From NCBI GenBank assembly GCA_944385465.1, contig CALWXH010000007.1, positions 1 through 47,167 on the forward strand: 47,167 nucleotides of DNA, read 5' to 3'. A model generated the notes under the pieces. It saw only the letters and a list, made by a program, of their open reading frames with translations. It ran no database searches and was not told where the DNA came from. Source of the DNA: an uncultured Oscillospiraceae bacterium (GTDB lineage Bacteria > Bacillota > Clostridia > Oscillospirales > Oscillospiraceae). Both the position numbers and the translations under genes were made by a program. Shown one piece after another: positions 32,741 to 40,867 of the stretch (the first letter of the stretch is position 1; the number at the start of each line of letters is the position of its first letter).

Positions 32741-33169
32741 TCAGGCCGCCCTCCGGCCGCGGGCGGCGCGCCTGCCTTTTTTCTTTTTGCCCCGGCACAG
32801 CAGCCCCGCGATGGCGCCCCCGCACAGGCATCCGGCCAGCTCCAGCAGCGCCTGCAGCCCCATGGAAAAGGACTCCCCCGACATCAGCCCCACACAGAGG
32901 ATCAGCAAAAAACAGATCCCCCCTGCCGCCAGGCCGGCCGGCAGCTTCCGGTCCGGCCACCAGGCGCAGGCCAGGCGCCCGCCCAGCAGCCCGCCCAGGA
33001 CACAGGCCGCGGCGGTGAGCTGCAGCGCGCAGTCCTCCCGCAGCACGCCGTTGGCGATGGCCACGGCGCCCAGCAGCAGCACCAAGAGCTCCACCCCCAG
33101 CGCCAGCAGGCCGCCCAGCAGCGCCCCGGCGGCCCGGCGGCCAGGGCCGCCCCCCTCTTTTCCATACAT
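32741..33169 (-). CDS. Small membrane protein, TIGR04086-like
   Basis: A 142-residue protein with four predicted membrane helices (AAGALLGGLLALGVELLVLL, then GVLREDCALQLTAAACVLGG, FLLILCVGLMSG and ALLELAGCLCGGAIAGLLCR) and a very basic C-terminal tail of Lys/Arg. It resembles the TIGR04086 family that often lies beside yajC in Clostridia, though I cannot confirm this without a search. Function unknown; an association with the Sec translocon is only suggested by location. The start is ATG 33169. Its ribosome site (AGGGGTG) lies inside the right arm of a large terminator-like hairpin, which may limit its expression. Confidence 0.7.
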   Translation of the reverse strand: MYGKEGGGPGRRAAGALLGGLLALGVELLVLLLGAVAIANGVLREDCALQLTAAACVLGGLLGGRLACAWWPDRKLPAGLAAGGICFLLILCVGLMSGESFSMGLQALLELAGCLCGGAIAGLLCRGKKKKGRRAARGRRAA

Positions 33170-33220
33170 AAAAAGCACCCCTTTCATACGGTTGTTATAC
33201 CGTATGCCAAAGGGGTGCTT
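33170..33220 (-). terminator. Terminator after yajC that also encloses the next gene's ribosome site
   Basis: Arms AAGCACCCCTTT...CCGTAT pair around an 8-base loop (33173-33191 with 33200-33220; two-base bulge), then five Ts run straight into the ATG of the TIGR04086-like gene. The AGGGGTG ribosome site is in the stem. Confidence 0.8.
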
Positions 33221-33254
33221 GTCATGCAGGAATCTGCGGGCGGCGGGAAGAAGT

Positions 33255-33671
33255 TTACTTCTTCTCCTTGCCCTCTTTCTTGCCCTCTTTCTTGCCGTCA
33301 GTCACAGCCTTGGTGTCCTTCTCCTCCTTGGCGGCGGGAGCGGACTCCTGGGTCTGCTGGGTGCCCTTGCTGGAAATGGCCCACTTGGTGAACTCAATAC
33401 GTACCCGGTCGGCCCCGGTCTCCAGCACGATGGTCTCTTCCTTCACCGCGCAGATGGTGCCCACGACACCGCCGATGGTGGTGATCTCGTCCCCCACCTT
33501 CAGGCTGCTGCGCATCTCAGCGGCGGCCTTTTTCTTCTTGCTCTCCGGGCGGATGAGCAGGAAATAGAAGATGGCCACCATGACCACGATCATCAGAATG
33601 GTGGGCCAGATGCTGGCGCTGCCAGCGCCCGCGTCACCCGCCAGGGTCAGCATGTTGAAATTGAACGGCAT
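33255..33671 (-). CDS. yajC: Preprotein translocase subunit YajC
   Basis: Accessory subunit of the SecDF-YajC complex that assists protein secretion. One N-terminal membrane helix (ILMIVVMVAIFYFLLIRPES) is followed by the family motif KKKKAAAEMRSSLKVGDEIT then TIGGVVGTICAVKEETIVLE. The C-terminal 40 residues are a charged Lys/Glu tail, longer than usual (138 residues in all). The start is ATG 33671 with GGAGG upstream. Following tgt is the standard arrangement, but secD/secF are not downstream here. It has its own promoter at 33738-33766. Confidence 0.94.
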   Translation of the reverse strand: MPFNFNMLTLAGDAGAGSASIWPTILMIVVMVAIFYFLLIRPESKKKKAAAEMRSSLKVGDEITTIGGVVGTICAVKEETIVLETGADRVRIEFTKWAISSKGTQQTQESAPAAKEEKDTKAVTDGKKEGKKEGKEKK

Positions 33672-33737
33672 AGTCTGTCTTTCCTCCAGTGCAATGTGTT
33701 GTTTGTGAACCGCGTCACGACGCAAATGTCATAGAGT

Positions 33738-33766
33738 ATTATAGCCGCACCGCGGGGAAAACACAA
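33738..33766 (-). promoter_or_regulatory. Promoter of yajC
   Basis: On the minus strand: TTGTGT (33761-33766), a 17-bp spacer and TATAAT (33738-33743), in the tgt-yajC gap. Confidence 0.75.
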
Positions 33767-33807
33767 GTCTTTTTTCTCCGGGCATAAAATTTGCGCTGCC
33801 GCGGCCC

Positions 33808-34944
33808 TCACTCCTGGCAGCGCTGGCCCAGGCGCTGGGAGTATTCCGCCCGGAAGCGGGCAAAGTCCTCGGCGTCCAGGGCGTCCCGGATGCGCCGGAG
33901 CAATTCATTGTAGAAATACAGGTTGTGGAGCACCGCCAGGCGCATGGCCAGCATCTCCCCCGCCACAAAGAGATGGCGCAGGTAGGCCCGGCTGAAATGC
34001 CGGCAGGCCGGGCACTGGCAGTCCGGGTCGATGGGGCGCTCGTCCAGCTTGTAGCACTCGTTTTTCAGGTTGAGCCAGCCCTTCCAGGTGAAGAGCTTGG
34101 CGTGGCGGGCGTTGCGGGCGGGCATGACGCAGTCGAAGAAGTCCACCCCCCGGGCCACCGCCTCCACGATGTTGGAGGGGGTGCCCACCCCCATGAGGTA
34201 CCGGGGCTTGTCCGCCGGCATGTGGGGCTCCACCGCCTCGATGATGCGGTACATCACCTCGGTGGGCTCCCCCACCGCCAGCCCGCCGATGGCGTAGCCG
34301 TCGCAGGGGATCTTGGCGGTCTCCTGCATATGCCACACCCGCAGGTCCTCATAGGTCGCCCCCTGGTTGATCCCAAAGAGCATCTGCCCCGGGTTGACGC
34401 AGTCGGGCAGGGCGTTCAGCCGGTCGTGCTCCGCCCGGCACCGCTCCAGCCAGCGCAGGGTGCGCTCGCAGGAGGCCTTGGCATAGTCGTACTGGGCCGG
34501 GTTCTCCACGCACTCGTCAAAGGCCATGGCGATGTCGCTGCCCAGGTTGGACTGGATGCGCATGGACTCCTCGGGGCCCATAAAGATCTTGTGCCCGTCG
34601 ATGTGGGAGGCAAAGGTGACCCCCTCCTCGGTGATGCTGCGCAGCCCGGCCAGGGAGAACACCTGGAAGCCGCCGGAGTCGGTGAGCATGGGCCCGTCCC
34701 AGCCCATGAACTTGTGCAGGCCGCCCATGGCCTTCACCGTCTCATCCCCGGGGCGCAGGTGGAGGTGGTAGGTGTTGGACAGCTCCACCTGGCAGCCGAT
34801 CTCCTTCAGATCCAGGGCGGACACCGCCCCCTTGATGGCCCCCTGGGTGCCCACATTCATGAACACCGGGGTCTGGACCGTGCCGTGGGGGCAGGTGAAC
34901 ACCCCCCGCCGCGCCTTTCCTTCGGTCTTAATCAGTTGAAACAT
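33808..34944 (-). CDS. tgt: Queuine tRNA-ribosyltransferase
   Basis: Exchanges guanine-34 for preQ1 in tRNAs with GUN anticodons, the key step of queuosine synthesis. Active-site segments are MLTDSGGFQVFSLAGLRSIT, with the general acid/base Asp, and DFFDCVMPARNARHAKLFTW with the nucleophilic Asp. The C-terminal zinc ligands lie in CQCPACRHFSRAYLRHLF. It has 378 residues, the bacterial norm. The next enzyme, QueA, is encoded 750 bp upstream in the same direction. tgt has its own promoter and a leader with a strong hairpin; no preQ1 riboswitch is recognisable. Confidence 0.97.
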   Translation of the reverse strand: MFQLIKTEGKARRGVFTCPHGTVQTPVFMNVGTQGAIKGAVSALDLKEIGCQVELSNTYHLHLRPGDETVKAMGGLHKFMGWDGPMLTDSGGFQVFSLAGLRSITEEGVTFASHIDGHKIFMGPEESMRIQSNLGSDIAMAFDECVENPAQYDYAKASCERTLRWLERCRAEHDRLNALPDCVNPGQMLFGINQGATYEDLRVWHMQETAKIPCDGYAIGGLAVGEPTEVMYRIIEAVEPHMPADKPRYLMGVGTPSNIVEAVARGVDFFDCVMPARNARHAKLFTWKGWLNLKNECYKLDERPIDPDCQCPACRHFSRAYLRHLFVAGEMLAMRLAVLHNLYFYNELLRRIRDALDAEDFARFRAEYSQRLGQRCQE

Positions 34945-34996
34945 GGCATGCTCTCCTATATCCGCGGCAGTGCCCGCCGCAGGATTTCACAAAACA

Positions 34997-35036
34997 GGCG
35001 GTGCGGGATGCGACGCCCACACCGCCCTTTTATTTT
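34997..35036. terminator. Hairpin in the tgt leader (a good terminator on the + strand)
   Basis: GGCGGTG/CACCGCC (34997-35003 with 35020-35026), extended by GGG/CCC. On the + strand it is followed by CTTTTATTTTTTCT. On the minus strand it lies in the tgt 5' leader with only a short T-run. Confidence 0.55.
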
Positions 35037-35041
35037 TTCTA

Positions 35042-35070
35042 AAAATATCAGGTTCCGCCCCGCAAGTCAA
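35042..35070 (-). promoter_or_regulatory. Promoter of tgt
   Basis: On the minus strand: TTGACT (35065-35070), a 17-bp spacer and TATTTT (35042-35047), about 98 bp upstream of the tgt start. Confidence 0.7.
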
Positions 35071-35100
35071 GAGATTGCGGTGAATTTCCCGCCGGGAGGC

Positions 35101-35132
35101 AAAAAAGAGAGCGGCAGCCCAGGCCGCCGCTC
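35101..35132 (-). terminator. Terminator after the small membrane protein
   Basis: GAGCGGC/GCCGCTC (35109-35115 with 35126-35132), followed on the minus strand by TCTCTTTTTT. Confidence 0.85.
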
Positions 35133-35147
35133 CCGTTTCTCTCATTC

Positions 35148-35546
35148 TCAGGCCCGCTCTTTCTCCCAGGGGTGGAACTCGTAGTCCGTCCAGAAGGAAG
35201 CCGTGCCGCTTTCCCGGATCAGCCAGTACAGATAGCCGCCGCTGAACAGGAACAGCGCCCCGTGAAGGGCCGGCCCGGCCCAGTAGGACGGGAACCAGCG
35301 CAGCCAGCACAGGCAGATGAACAGATGGGCCAGGCCCAAAAACACCGTCGCGCACTTGGCCGTGCCCAGCACCGGGTTTTTCCCGCGCAGGAGCGACACG
35401 GCCAGGGCGACACAGACGATCAGCATCACCAGACCGCCCACACCCACAATGGCCTCGCCGCACACATTCCCGCCGAAGAGCAGATAAAACACACTGCAGC
35501 AGACATTGGCCACAAGATAGATACCGGATAACAGCCGCTTTGCCAT
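35148..35546 (-). CDS. Hypothetical four-helix membrane protein
   Basis: A 132-residue protein I do not recognise. It has four hydrophobic helices (LLSGIYLVANVCCSVFYLLF, VGVGGLVMLIVCVALAVSLL, CATVFLGLAHLFICLCWLRW and AGPALHGALFLFSGGYLYWL), several cysteines inside the helices, and a hydrophilic C-terminus ending in FHPWEKERA. A near-consensus promoter lies upstream and a terminator downstream, so it is expressed alone, between queA and tgt. The ATG at 35546 has AAAGGAG 12 bases upstream, a little far; a GTG at 35573 is an alternative start. Nothing in the surroundings gives a function. Confidence 0.7.
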   Translation of the reverse strand: MAKRLLSGIYLVANVCCSVFYLLFGGNVCGEAIVGVGGLVMLIVCVALAVSLLRGKNPVLGTAKCATVFLGLAHLFICLCWLRWFPSYWAGPALHGALFLFSGGYLYWLIRESGTASFWTDYEFHPWEKERA

Positions 35547-35603
35547 ACACCCATCAAGCTCCTTTCGCTTCACCTTCCGTCGTCTCTGCTTCCTGACGAA
35601 CCA

Positions 35604-35632
35604 ATCATATCAGTTTCGGCAGGAAAAGTCAA
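35604..35632 (-). promoter_or_regulatory. Promoter of the small membrane protein gene
   Basis: On the minus strand: TTGACT (35627-35632), a 17-bp spacer and TATGAT (35604-35609). Confidence 0.8.
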
Positions 35633-35695
35633 CAGATGCTCCATTTTTTTTGCGCAAAATTGATGAAACGCAGGCTACTTACCAAAATCGCGCGG

Positions 35696-36718
35696 TCAGG
35701 AGATGAACATGGCGTCCCCGAAGGAGAAGAAGCGGTAGCGCTCCCGCACCGCCTCCTCATAGGCGGCCAGCACGGGCTCCCGCCCCGCCAGGGCGGACAC
35801 CAGCATGATGAGGGTGGACTCGGGCAGGTGGAAGTTGGTGATGAGGGCGTCCAGCACCTTGAAGCGGTAGCCGGGGTAGATGAAGATGTTCGTCCAGCCC
35901 GCCTTGGCCTCCATGTGCCCGTCCTCCCCCGCCCAGCTCTCGATGGTGCGGCAGGAGGTGGTGCCCACGCAGATCACCCGGCCGCCGGCGGCCTTGGTCT
36001 GGTTGATGGCGTCGGCGGTCTCCTGGGGGATGATGCAGTACTCCGAGTGCATTTCATGGCGCTCCAGATCCTCCGCCTTCACCGGCCGGAAGGTGCCCAG
36101 GCCCACATGCAGGGTGACGTAGCAGACCTTCACCCCCATTGCCTGCACCTGCTCCAGCAGCTGCTTGGTGAAGTGGAGCCCCGCGGTGGGGGCGGCGGCG
36201 GAACCGGTGACCCGGGAGTACACCGTCTGGTACCGCTCGTTGTCCTGGAGCTCCTTCCGGATGTAGGGGGGCAGGGGCATCTTGCCCAGCTTCTCCAGGG
36301 TCTCCAGGAAGATCCCGTCGTAGTCGAAGCGGATCAGGCGGTTGCCCCCCTCCACCTCGTCCACCACCTGGGCGGTGAGCTCCCCCTCCCCGAAGGTGAT
36401 CTTCGCCCCGGGCTTGAGCTTTTTCCCCGGGCGCACCAGGCACTCCCACACCTTGCCCCCCCGGTCGATGAGCAGCAGCACCTCGCAGGCGCCCCCGGTC
36501 TCCCGGCGGCCGAACAGCCGCGCGGGAAGCACGCGGCTGTCGTTGAGCACCAGGCAGTCTCCGGGGCGGAGCAGGCCGGGCAGATCATAAAAATGCATGT
36601 GACGGGTCTCCCCCGTCTCCTTGTCCAGGGTGAGCAGCCGGGAGGCGTCCCGCCGCTCCAGAGGGGTCTGGGCAATGAGCTCCTTGGGGAGGTCAAAGTA
36701 AAAATCAGATGTCTTCAA
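35696..36718 (-). CDS. queA: S-adenosylmethionine:tRNA ribosyltransferase-isomerase
   Basis: Builds the epoxycyclopentane ring on preQ1-modified tRNA, the step after Tgt in queuosine synthesis. The family start [20 protein letters not shown] is present, as are [52 protein letters not shown] and [15 protein letters not shown]. It has 340 residues, full length. The start is a TTG at 36718, three bases after the upstream stop, supported by GGTGGGA inside the end of that gene and by the conserved N-terminus. It forms an operon with the SpoIID-like gene upstream. Confidence 0.96.
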   Translation of the reverse strand: MKTSDFYFDLPKELIAQTPLERRDASRLLTLDKETGETRHMHFYDLPGLLRPGDCLVLNDSRVLPARLFGRRETGGACEVLLLIDRGGKVWECLVRPGKKLKPGAKITFGEGELTAQVVDEVEGGNRLIRFDYDGIFLETLEKLGKMPLPPYIRKELQDNERYQTVYSRVTGSAAAPTAGLHFTKQLLEQVQAMGVKVCYVTLHVGLGTFRPVKAEDLERHEMHSEYCIIPQETADAINQTKAAGGRVICVGTTSCRTIESWAGEDGHMEAKAGWTNIFIYPGYRFKVLDALITNFHLPESTLIMLVSALAGREPVLAAYEEAVRERYRFFSFGDAMFIS

Positions 36719-36721
36719 GCT

Positions 36722-38434
36722 TTATCCCACCGTGATTCCTGTGTAATAGAAGGTCAGAATTTCCTTGTAGGTGCGCCCTTCCAGCGCATGGGCGTAGGCG
36801 CCCCACTGGCTCAGGCCCACGTTGTGGCCCCAGCCCCGGCCGGAGATGGTGAACGTCCCGTTCTCCCCCGACGTCCCGCCGCCGGCGGCGTTTTCCTCCG
36901 CGGTGATCACATCGCCGTTTTCGTCGATGACATACACGTCATCGCCCAGGGCAATGGGGCTGCCGTCGGCGCCGATGGCATACAGCCCATCCAGGCTGTC
37001 CACGCTCTGGCCGTTCACCAGGATCTCTCCCGGCTCCCCGCCGCTGCCGCCGGCGGTCTCCTCAAACCAATAGTTATAGGAGCGCAGGCCGAACCATTTC
37101 ACCAGCGACGCCGTGCTGACGGTATAGCTCTTCCCGTTCACATCGGTAAACCGGATCTGCCGCGGCAGGCCGGCGTCGGTATAGGTGGCAATCTCCGCTG
37201 CCGCCACAGTGGAGCACTTGGAGTAGCCGGCATCGCGCACCGCGTCCCGCAGCTGGTTGCCCGTATAGGTGCGGGTCCACTCATAACCGGAGATCCGGTT
37301 GGCCACCAGCGCCTCGTAGGGATCTTCCACCCCCACCAGATAGGGGTAAGAACTCTGGCTGCCCCCCCAGGGGATGGAGGAGTCGATGCTGGCCCCGCCG
37401 TTGGAGGAATAGTACACCGCGTCGATGTAGGCGCCGTTGTAGGTGGCCACCTCGCCGGCGGTCTCCTCCACCGCCCGGTCCGAGTTGGAGCCCGCCCGGT
37501 TGGTGCCGTAGTACACCTGGCAGTGGCTGGTGCAGCAGATGTCAAACCCGTAGCTTTTGTGCCGGCTCAGGTTGGCCAGGGTATAGGTGCGGGCGCACAC
37601 CGCCTGGGCCTTCAGCGCCTCCAGATGCCAGGAGTTGCTCATCTCATAGGGGACGACCCCCTTCAGATAGCTCTCCATATCCACGATGTTCACCACGGTC
37701 AGATCCCCCTGGCCCACCCGCTGATAGCGGAAGCCGCCCCGATAAGTATACCCCTTGAACCAGGTCTCATAGTCCGTGCTCTCCCCGCCGGCGGCGTTGG
37801 GCACAATGCCCAGGCCGGTGCCCGCCCCGCCGTCGTCATACTGGAACAGGATGTCGTTGGTGCCGGTGTTCACCACGCTGACCCCGTATCCCGAGGTGCC
37901 CACAATGGTGGCCTCCACCCCCGCGTCCGCCAGCTCGGCCTGGCGCTCCTCCGCGCCGGAGCGCTCCGGATAGTTACCCACCCGGGCGTAGAAGGCCCCC
38001 TGGATCCAGGCCACGAAGCCGTCCTCGTAGTTGTTCACCGCCAGCTGGGCCTCCTGGGCGGTGGCGTAGCTGCCGGGCAGCTCCAGGTGGTAGCAACCCA
38101 CCACGGTGCCGGACACCGCCGCGTCGTGGTAGCTGGTATAATTGTTGTAGGTGCCGTAGTATACATTTTCTGTCTTGACCACGGAGATGCTCTCGTCCGC
38201 GGTGGAAGCCAGCTGCACAAACTCGTTTGCGCTGTTGAAATAGCCCAGGCGGAAACCGGAGCCCGTCTCATTGGCCAAATTGGCCCCGTCCAGGGCGTCC
38301 GAGGAGTAGTAGAGGCCCACTCGGATCATCTGGCCGTCGTCAGCCGCCGAGGCCCTGGGCAGTGCCGCCGTCAGGGAGAGGGCCATCGCCGCCGCCAGGC
38401 CGCAGGCCGCAAGTTGCACGAATTTTTTCTTCAT
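36722..38434 (-). CDS. SpoIID/LytB domain-containing secreted protein
   Basis: A 570-residue exported protein. A signal peptide (AACGLAAAMALSLTAALPRA then SAADD) is followed by a ~200-residue N-terminal part with a SPOR-like segment (GAFYARVGNYPERSGAEERQ), then the SpoIID domain: IVDMESYLKGVVPYEMSNSW, EALKAQAVCARTYTLANLSR, AVYYSSNGG, and at the C-terminus GRGWGHNVGLSQWGAYAHAL. SpoIID-type enzymes are peptidoglycan lytic transglycosylases; SpoIID itself works in engulfment during sporulation. This one is much longer than SpoIID and has an insert around residues 410-490, so it is more like the LytB-type cell-wall amidase enhancers. The start is ATG 38434 with GGAG upstream. queA follows with no gap. 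Confidence 0.9.
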   Translation of the reverse strand: MKKKFVQLAACGLAAAMALSLTAALPRASAADDGQMIRVGLYYSSDALDGANLANETGSGFRLGYFNSANEFVQLASTADESISVVKTENVYYGTYNNYTSYHDAAVSGTVVGCYHLELPGSYATAQEAQLAVNNYEDGFVAWIQGAFYARVGNYPERSGAEERQAELADAGVEATIVGTSGYGVSVVNTGTNDILFQYDDGGAGTGLGIVPNAAGGESTDYETWFKGYTYRGGFRYQRVGQGDLTVVNIVDMESYLKGVVPYEMSNSWHLEALKAQAVCARTYTLANLSRHKSYGFDICCTSHCQVYYGTNRAGSNSDRAVEETAGEVATYNGAYIDAVYYSSNGGASIDSSIPWGGSQSSYPYLVGVEDPYEALVANRISGYEWTRTYTGNQLRDAVRDAGYSKCSTVAAAEIATYTDAGLPRQIRFTDVNGKSYTVSTASLVKWFGLRSYNYWFEETAGGSGGEPGEILVNGQSVDSLDGLYAIGADGSPIALGDDVYVIDENGDVITAEENAAGGGTSGENGTFTISGRGWGHNVGLSQWGAYAHALEGRTYKEILTFYYTGITVG

Positions 38435-38472
38435 CGAATACTCCATTTCTCCAAATCGGCAGGGCCGATTCA

Positions 38473-38501
38473 TTGACACTTTAGCGTGTTAATGTTATGA
38501 T
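38473..38501 (+). promoter_or_regulatory. Promoter of asd
   Basis: TTGACA (38473-38478), a 17-bp spacer and TATGAT (38496-38501). The expected start near 38508 gives a leader of about 115 bases that passes through the promoter of the opposite gene. A GC hairpin (GCTTGCCC/GGGCAGGC, 38515-38533) begins it. Confidence 0.85.
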
Positions 38502-38548
38502 GAACATCATAGCAGGCTTGCCCTGGGGGCAGGCAGACTATTTTCCCT

Positions 38549-38578
38549 ATTATAGTACAAAAACCGCCCGTCTTTCAA
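38549..38578 (-). promoter_or_regulatory. Promoter of the spoIID-like/queA operon
   Basis: On the minus strand: TTGAAA (38573-38578), an 18-bp spacer and TATAAT (38549-38554). It points toward the asd promoter, so the two transcripts cross. Confidence 0.75.
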
Positions 38579-38623
38579 CTATAATCTTCAGGAAGTTTTT
38601 CCGGGCGGCAGGAGGTCATGGTC

Positions 38624-39706
38624 ATGAAGAAGTACAAAGTAGGCGTCATCGGCGGCACCGGCATGGTGGGCCAGCGCTTCGTCACCCTGATGCACAACCA
38701 CCCCTGGTTCCAGCTCACTGTCATCGCCGCCAGCCCCCGCTCCGCCGGCAAGCGGTATGAGGACGCGGTGGCCGGCCGCTGGGCCATGGACACCCCCATT
38801 CCCGACGAGGCCAAGGATATCATCCTCATGAGCGCCCAGGACGACGTGGAGAAGATCGCCGGCATGGTGGACTTCGTCTTCTCCGCCGTGGACATGAAGA
38901 AGGATGAGATCCAGGCGCTGGAGGAGGCCTACGCCAGGTGCGAGTGCCCGGTGGTGTCCAACAACTCCGCCCACCGCTGGACGCCCGACGTGCCCATGGT
39001 CATCCCGGAGATCAACCCGGAGCACCTGGCCGTCATCCCCGCCCAGCGCAAACGCCTGGGCACCCAGCGGGGCTTCATTGCGGTGAAGTCCAACTGCTCC
39101 ATCCAGAGCTATGTCCCCGCCCTGTCCCCCCTGCGCTCCTTCGGCATCGAGAAGATCCTGGTGTGCACCTACCAGGCCATCTCCGGGGCGGGCAAGACCT
39201 TTGCAACCTGGCCCGAGATGGTGGATAACCTCATCCCCTACATCGGCGGCGAGGAGGAGAAGAGCGAGCAGGAGCCCCTGAAGGTGTGGGGCCGGGTGGA
39301 AAACGGCGTCATTGTCAACGCCGACGCCCCCGCCATCACCGCCCAGTGCCTGCGGGTGCCCGTGTCCAACGGCCACACCGCCGCCGCCTTCGTCACCTTC
39401 CGGAACAAGCCCACCATGGAGCAGATGAAGGAGGCCTGGAGCAATTATAAGGGCCGGGCCCAGGAGCTGGACCTCCCCACCGCCCCCAAGCAGTTCCTCC
39501 ACTATTTTGAGGAGCCCGACCGTCCCCAGGCCAGGCTGGACCGGGACCTGGAGGGGGGCATGGCCGTCTCCATCGGCCGGCTGCGCCCCGACACCCAGTA
39601 CGACTACAAGTTCGTCTCCCTGTCCCACAACACCCTGCGGGGGGCCGCCGGCGGCGCGGTGGAGCTGGCCGAGCTGCTGTGCGCGGAGGGATATATGGAG
39701 CACTGA
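38624..39706 (+). CDS. asd: Aspartate-semialdehyde dehydrogenase
   Basis: Reduces aspartyl phosphate to aspartate semialdehyde with NADPH, the branch point to lysine/diaminopimelate, threonine and methionine. The nucleotide-binding GVIGGTGMVGQRFV is at the N-terminus and the catalytic Cys158 lies in AVKSNCSIQ. The pattern (LMHNHPWFQLTVIAASPRSA, VPVSNGHTAAAFV) is that of the archaeal/fungal-type enzyme rather than the short E. coli type. It has 360 residues. The start is ATG 38624 with GGAGGT eight bases upstream; an ATG at 38618 is too close to it. First of three consecutive diaminopimelate-pathway genes (asd, dapA, dapB). Confidence 0.96.
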   Translation: MKKYKVGVIGGTGMVGQRFVTLMHNHPWFQLTVIAASPRSAGKRYEDAVAGRWAMDTPIPDEAKDIILMSAQDDVEKIAGMVDFVFSAVDMKKDEIQALEEAYARCECPVVSNNSAHRWTPDVPMVIPEINPEHLAVIPAQRKRLGTQRGFIAVKSNCSIQSYVPALSPLRSFGIEKILVCTYQAISGAGKTFATWPEMVDNLIPYIGGEEEKSEQEPLKVWGRVENGVIVNADAPAITAQCLRVPVSNGHTAAAFVTFRNKPTMEQMKEAWSNYKGRAQELDLPTAPKQFLHYFEEPDRPQARLDRDLEGGMAVSIGRLRPDTQYDYKFVSLSHNTLRGAAGGAVELAELLCAEGYMEH

Positions 39707-39721
39707 CCAGTCAGCGCTCCC

Positions 39722-39916
39722 GTTAGGAATTAGGAATGAGGAATTAGAAATTGGTTGCTTTCTTATTCCCGGTTCCTGCCCTTTCCCAATTTGATTTTGT
39801 GTTCCAAAGTTCAAAAATTTTCTTGCTGTTCCCGCCCCCCGGGGGGTACATAAAAGAATTGAGGCCGCCCAGTAAGGATACATTCCTAATTTCTAACTCC
39901 TAATTCCTAATTTTCA
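39722..39916. repeat. AT-rich inverted-repeat element between asd and dapA
   Basis: The left end reads TTAGGAATTAGGAATGAGG and then AATTAGAAATT (39723-39752). The right end carries the complement, CCTAATTTCTAACTCC and TAATTCCTAATTTT (39885-39916). The arms are about 30 bp, imperfect and inverted, around a core that includes the palindrome CCCCCCGGGGGG (39834-39845). No coding frame is seen. It looks like a small non-coding repeat (MITE-like or RNA hairpin unit). Confidence 0.6.
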
Positions 39917-39930
39917 GAAAGGGTGTTTTT

Positions 39931-40821
39931 ATGCGAACTCCTGTCTTTACCGGCGCCTGTCCGGCTCTGGTCACCCCCTTCAACCAGCACGGCGCCATCG
40001 ACTATGACGCCTTTGGCAGGCAGATTGACGCCCAGATTGCCGCCGGCGTGGACGCGGTGTGCGTGTGCGGCACCACCGGCGAGTCGGCCACCATGTCCAT
40101 CCGGGAGCACATCGCCGCGGTGGAGTTCTGCGTCAAGCGGGTGGACCACCGGGTGAAGGTCATCGCCGGGGCGGGGAGCAACGACACCTCCGCCGCCGTC
40201 TACCTGTCCCAGCACGCCCAGGACTCCGGGGCGGACGCCCTGCTCCACGTCACCCCCTATTACAACAAGGCCAGCCAGACCGGCCTCATCAAGCACTACG
40301 AGTACATCGCCGACCGGGTGGACCTGCCCATCATTCTCTACAACGTGCCCAGCCGCACCGGCGTGTCCTTTACCGCGGAGACCTACCGGCACCTGTCCGA
40401 AAACCCCAAGATCAACGGCGTGAAGGAGGCCAGCGGCAACTTCTCCCTGCTGGCCCACACCCGCTTTTTGTGCGGGGACGACTTCTACATCTGGTCGGGC
40501 AACGACGACCAGGTGGTGCCCATGATGGCGCTGGGGGCCAAGGGAGTGATCTCGGTGGCCTGCAACATCGTGCCGGAGGTCATGGTAAAGATGTCCCATC
40601 TGTGTCTGGCCAACGATTTTGAGGCGGCCTCCCGGCTTCAGATCCAATACATGGACCTCATCGACGCGCTGTTCCTTGAGGTCAACCCCATCCCCATCAA
40701 GACCGCCATGGGCCTGCTGGGCACCGACCCGGGCACCCTGCGCCTGCCCCTGTGCGAGATGACCGAGAAGAACGTGGCCGTTCTGAAGCAGTCCATGGCG
40801 CGCATGGGCCTGCTGCAGTAA
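39931..40821 (+). CDS. dapA: 4-hydroxy-tetrahydrodipicolinate synthase
   Basis: Condenses pyruvate with aspartate semialdehyde, the first step committed to lysine and meso-diaminopimelate. Schiff-base Lys165 lies in INGVKEASGN; the catalytic tyrosines are Tyr137 (LYNVPSRTG) and Tyr110 (VTPYYNK). The TIM-barrel start GACPALVTPF and CGTTGESATMS are also typical. It has 296 residues, the usual length. The ATG at 39931 has AAAGGGTG upstream. It follows asd after the repeat-bearing gap and precedes dapB by 46 bp. In a Gram-positive spore former it supplies both cell-wall DAP and dipicolinate for spores. Confidence 0.97.
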   Translation: MRTPVFTGACPALVTPFNQHGAIDYDAFGRQIDAQIAAGVDAVCVCGTTGESATMSIREHIAAVEFCVKRVDHRVKVIAGAGSNDTSAAVYLSQHAQDSGADALLHVTPYYNKASQTGLIKHYEYIADRVDLPIILYNVPSRTGVSFTAETYRHLSENPKINGVKEASGNFSLLAHTRFLCGDDFYIWSGNDDQVVPMMALGAKGVISVACNIVPEVMVKMSHLCLANDFEAASRLQIQYMDLIDALFLEVNPIPIKTAMGLLGTDPGTLRLPLCEMTEKNVAVLKQSMARMGLLQ

Positions 40822-40867
40822 GCGCCCAGGCCGCAAGGCCCCACCAAAGAAAAAAGGAGTGATTCCC

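Noticed and set aside
34945-35045. preQ1 riboswitch in the tgt leader
   Set aside because: The leader has a hairpin but lacks the A-rich tail and loop motif of preQ1-I, and shows no preQ1-II or -III layout.
38508-38623. Lysine riboswitch (L-box) before asd
   Set aside because: The leader is about 115 bases, too short for the lysine aptamer, and no matching multi-stem core is seen.
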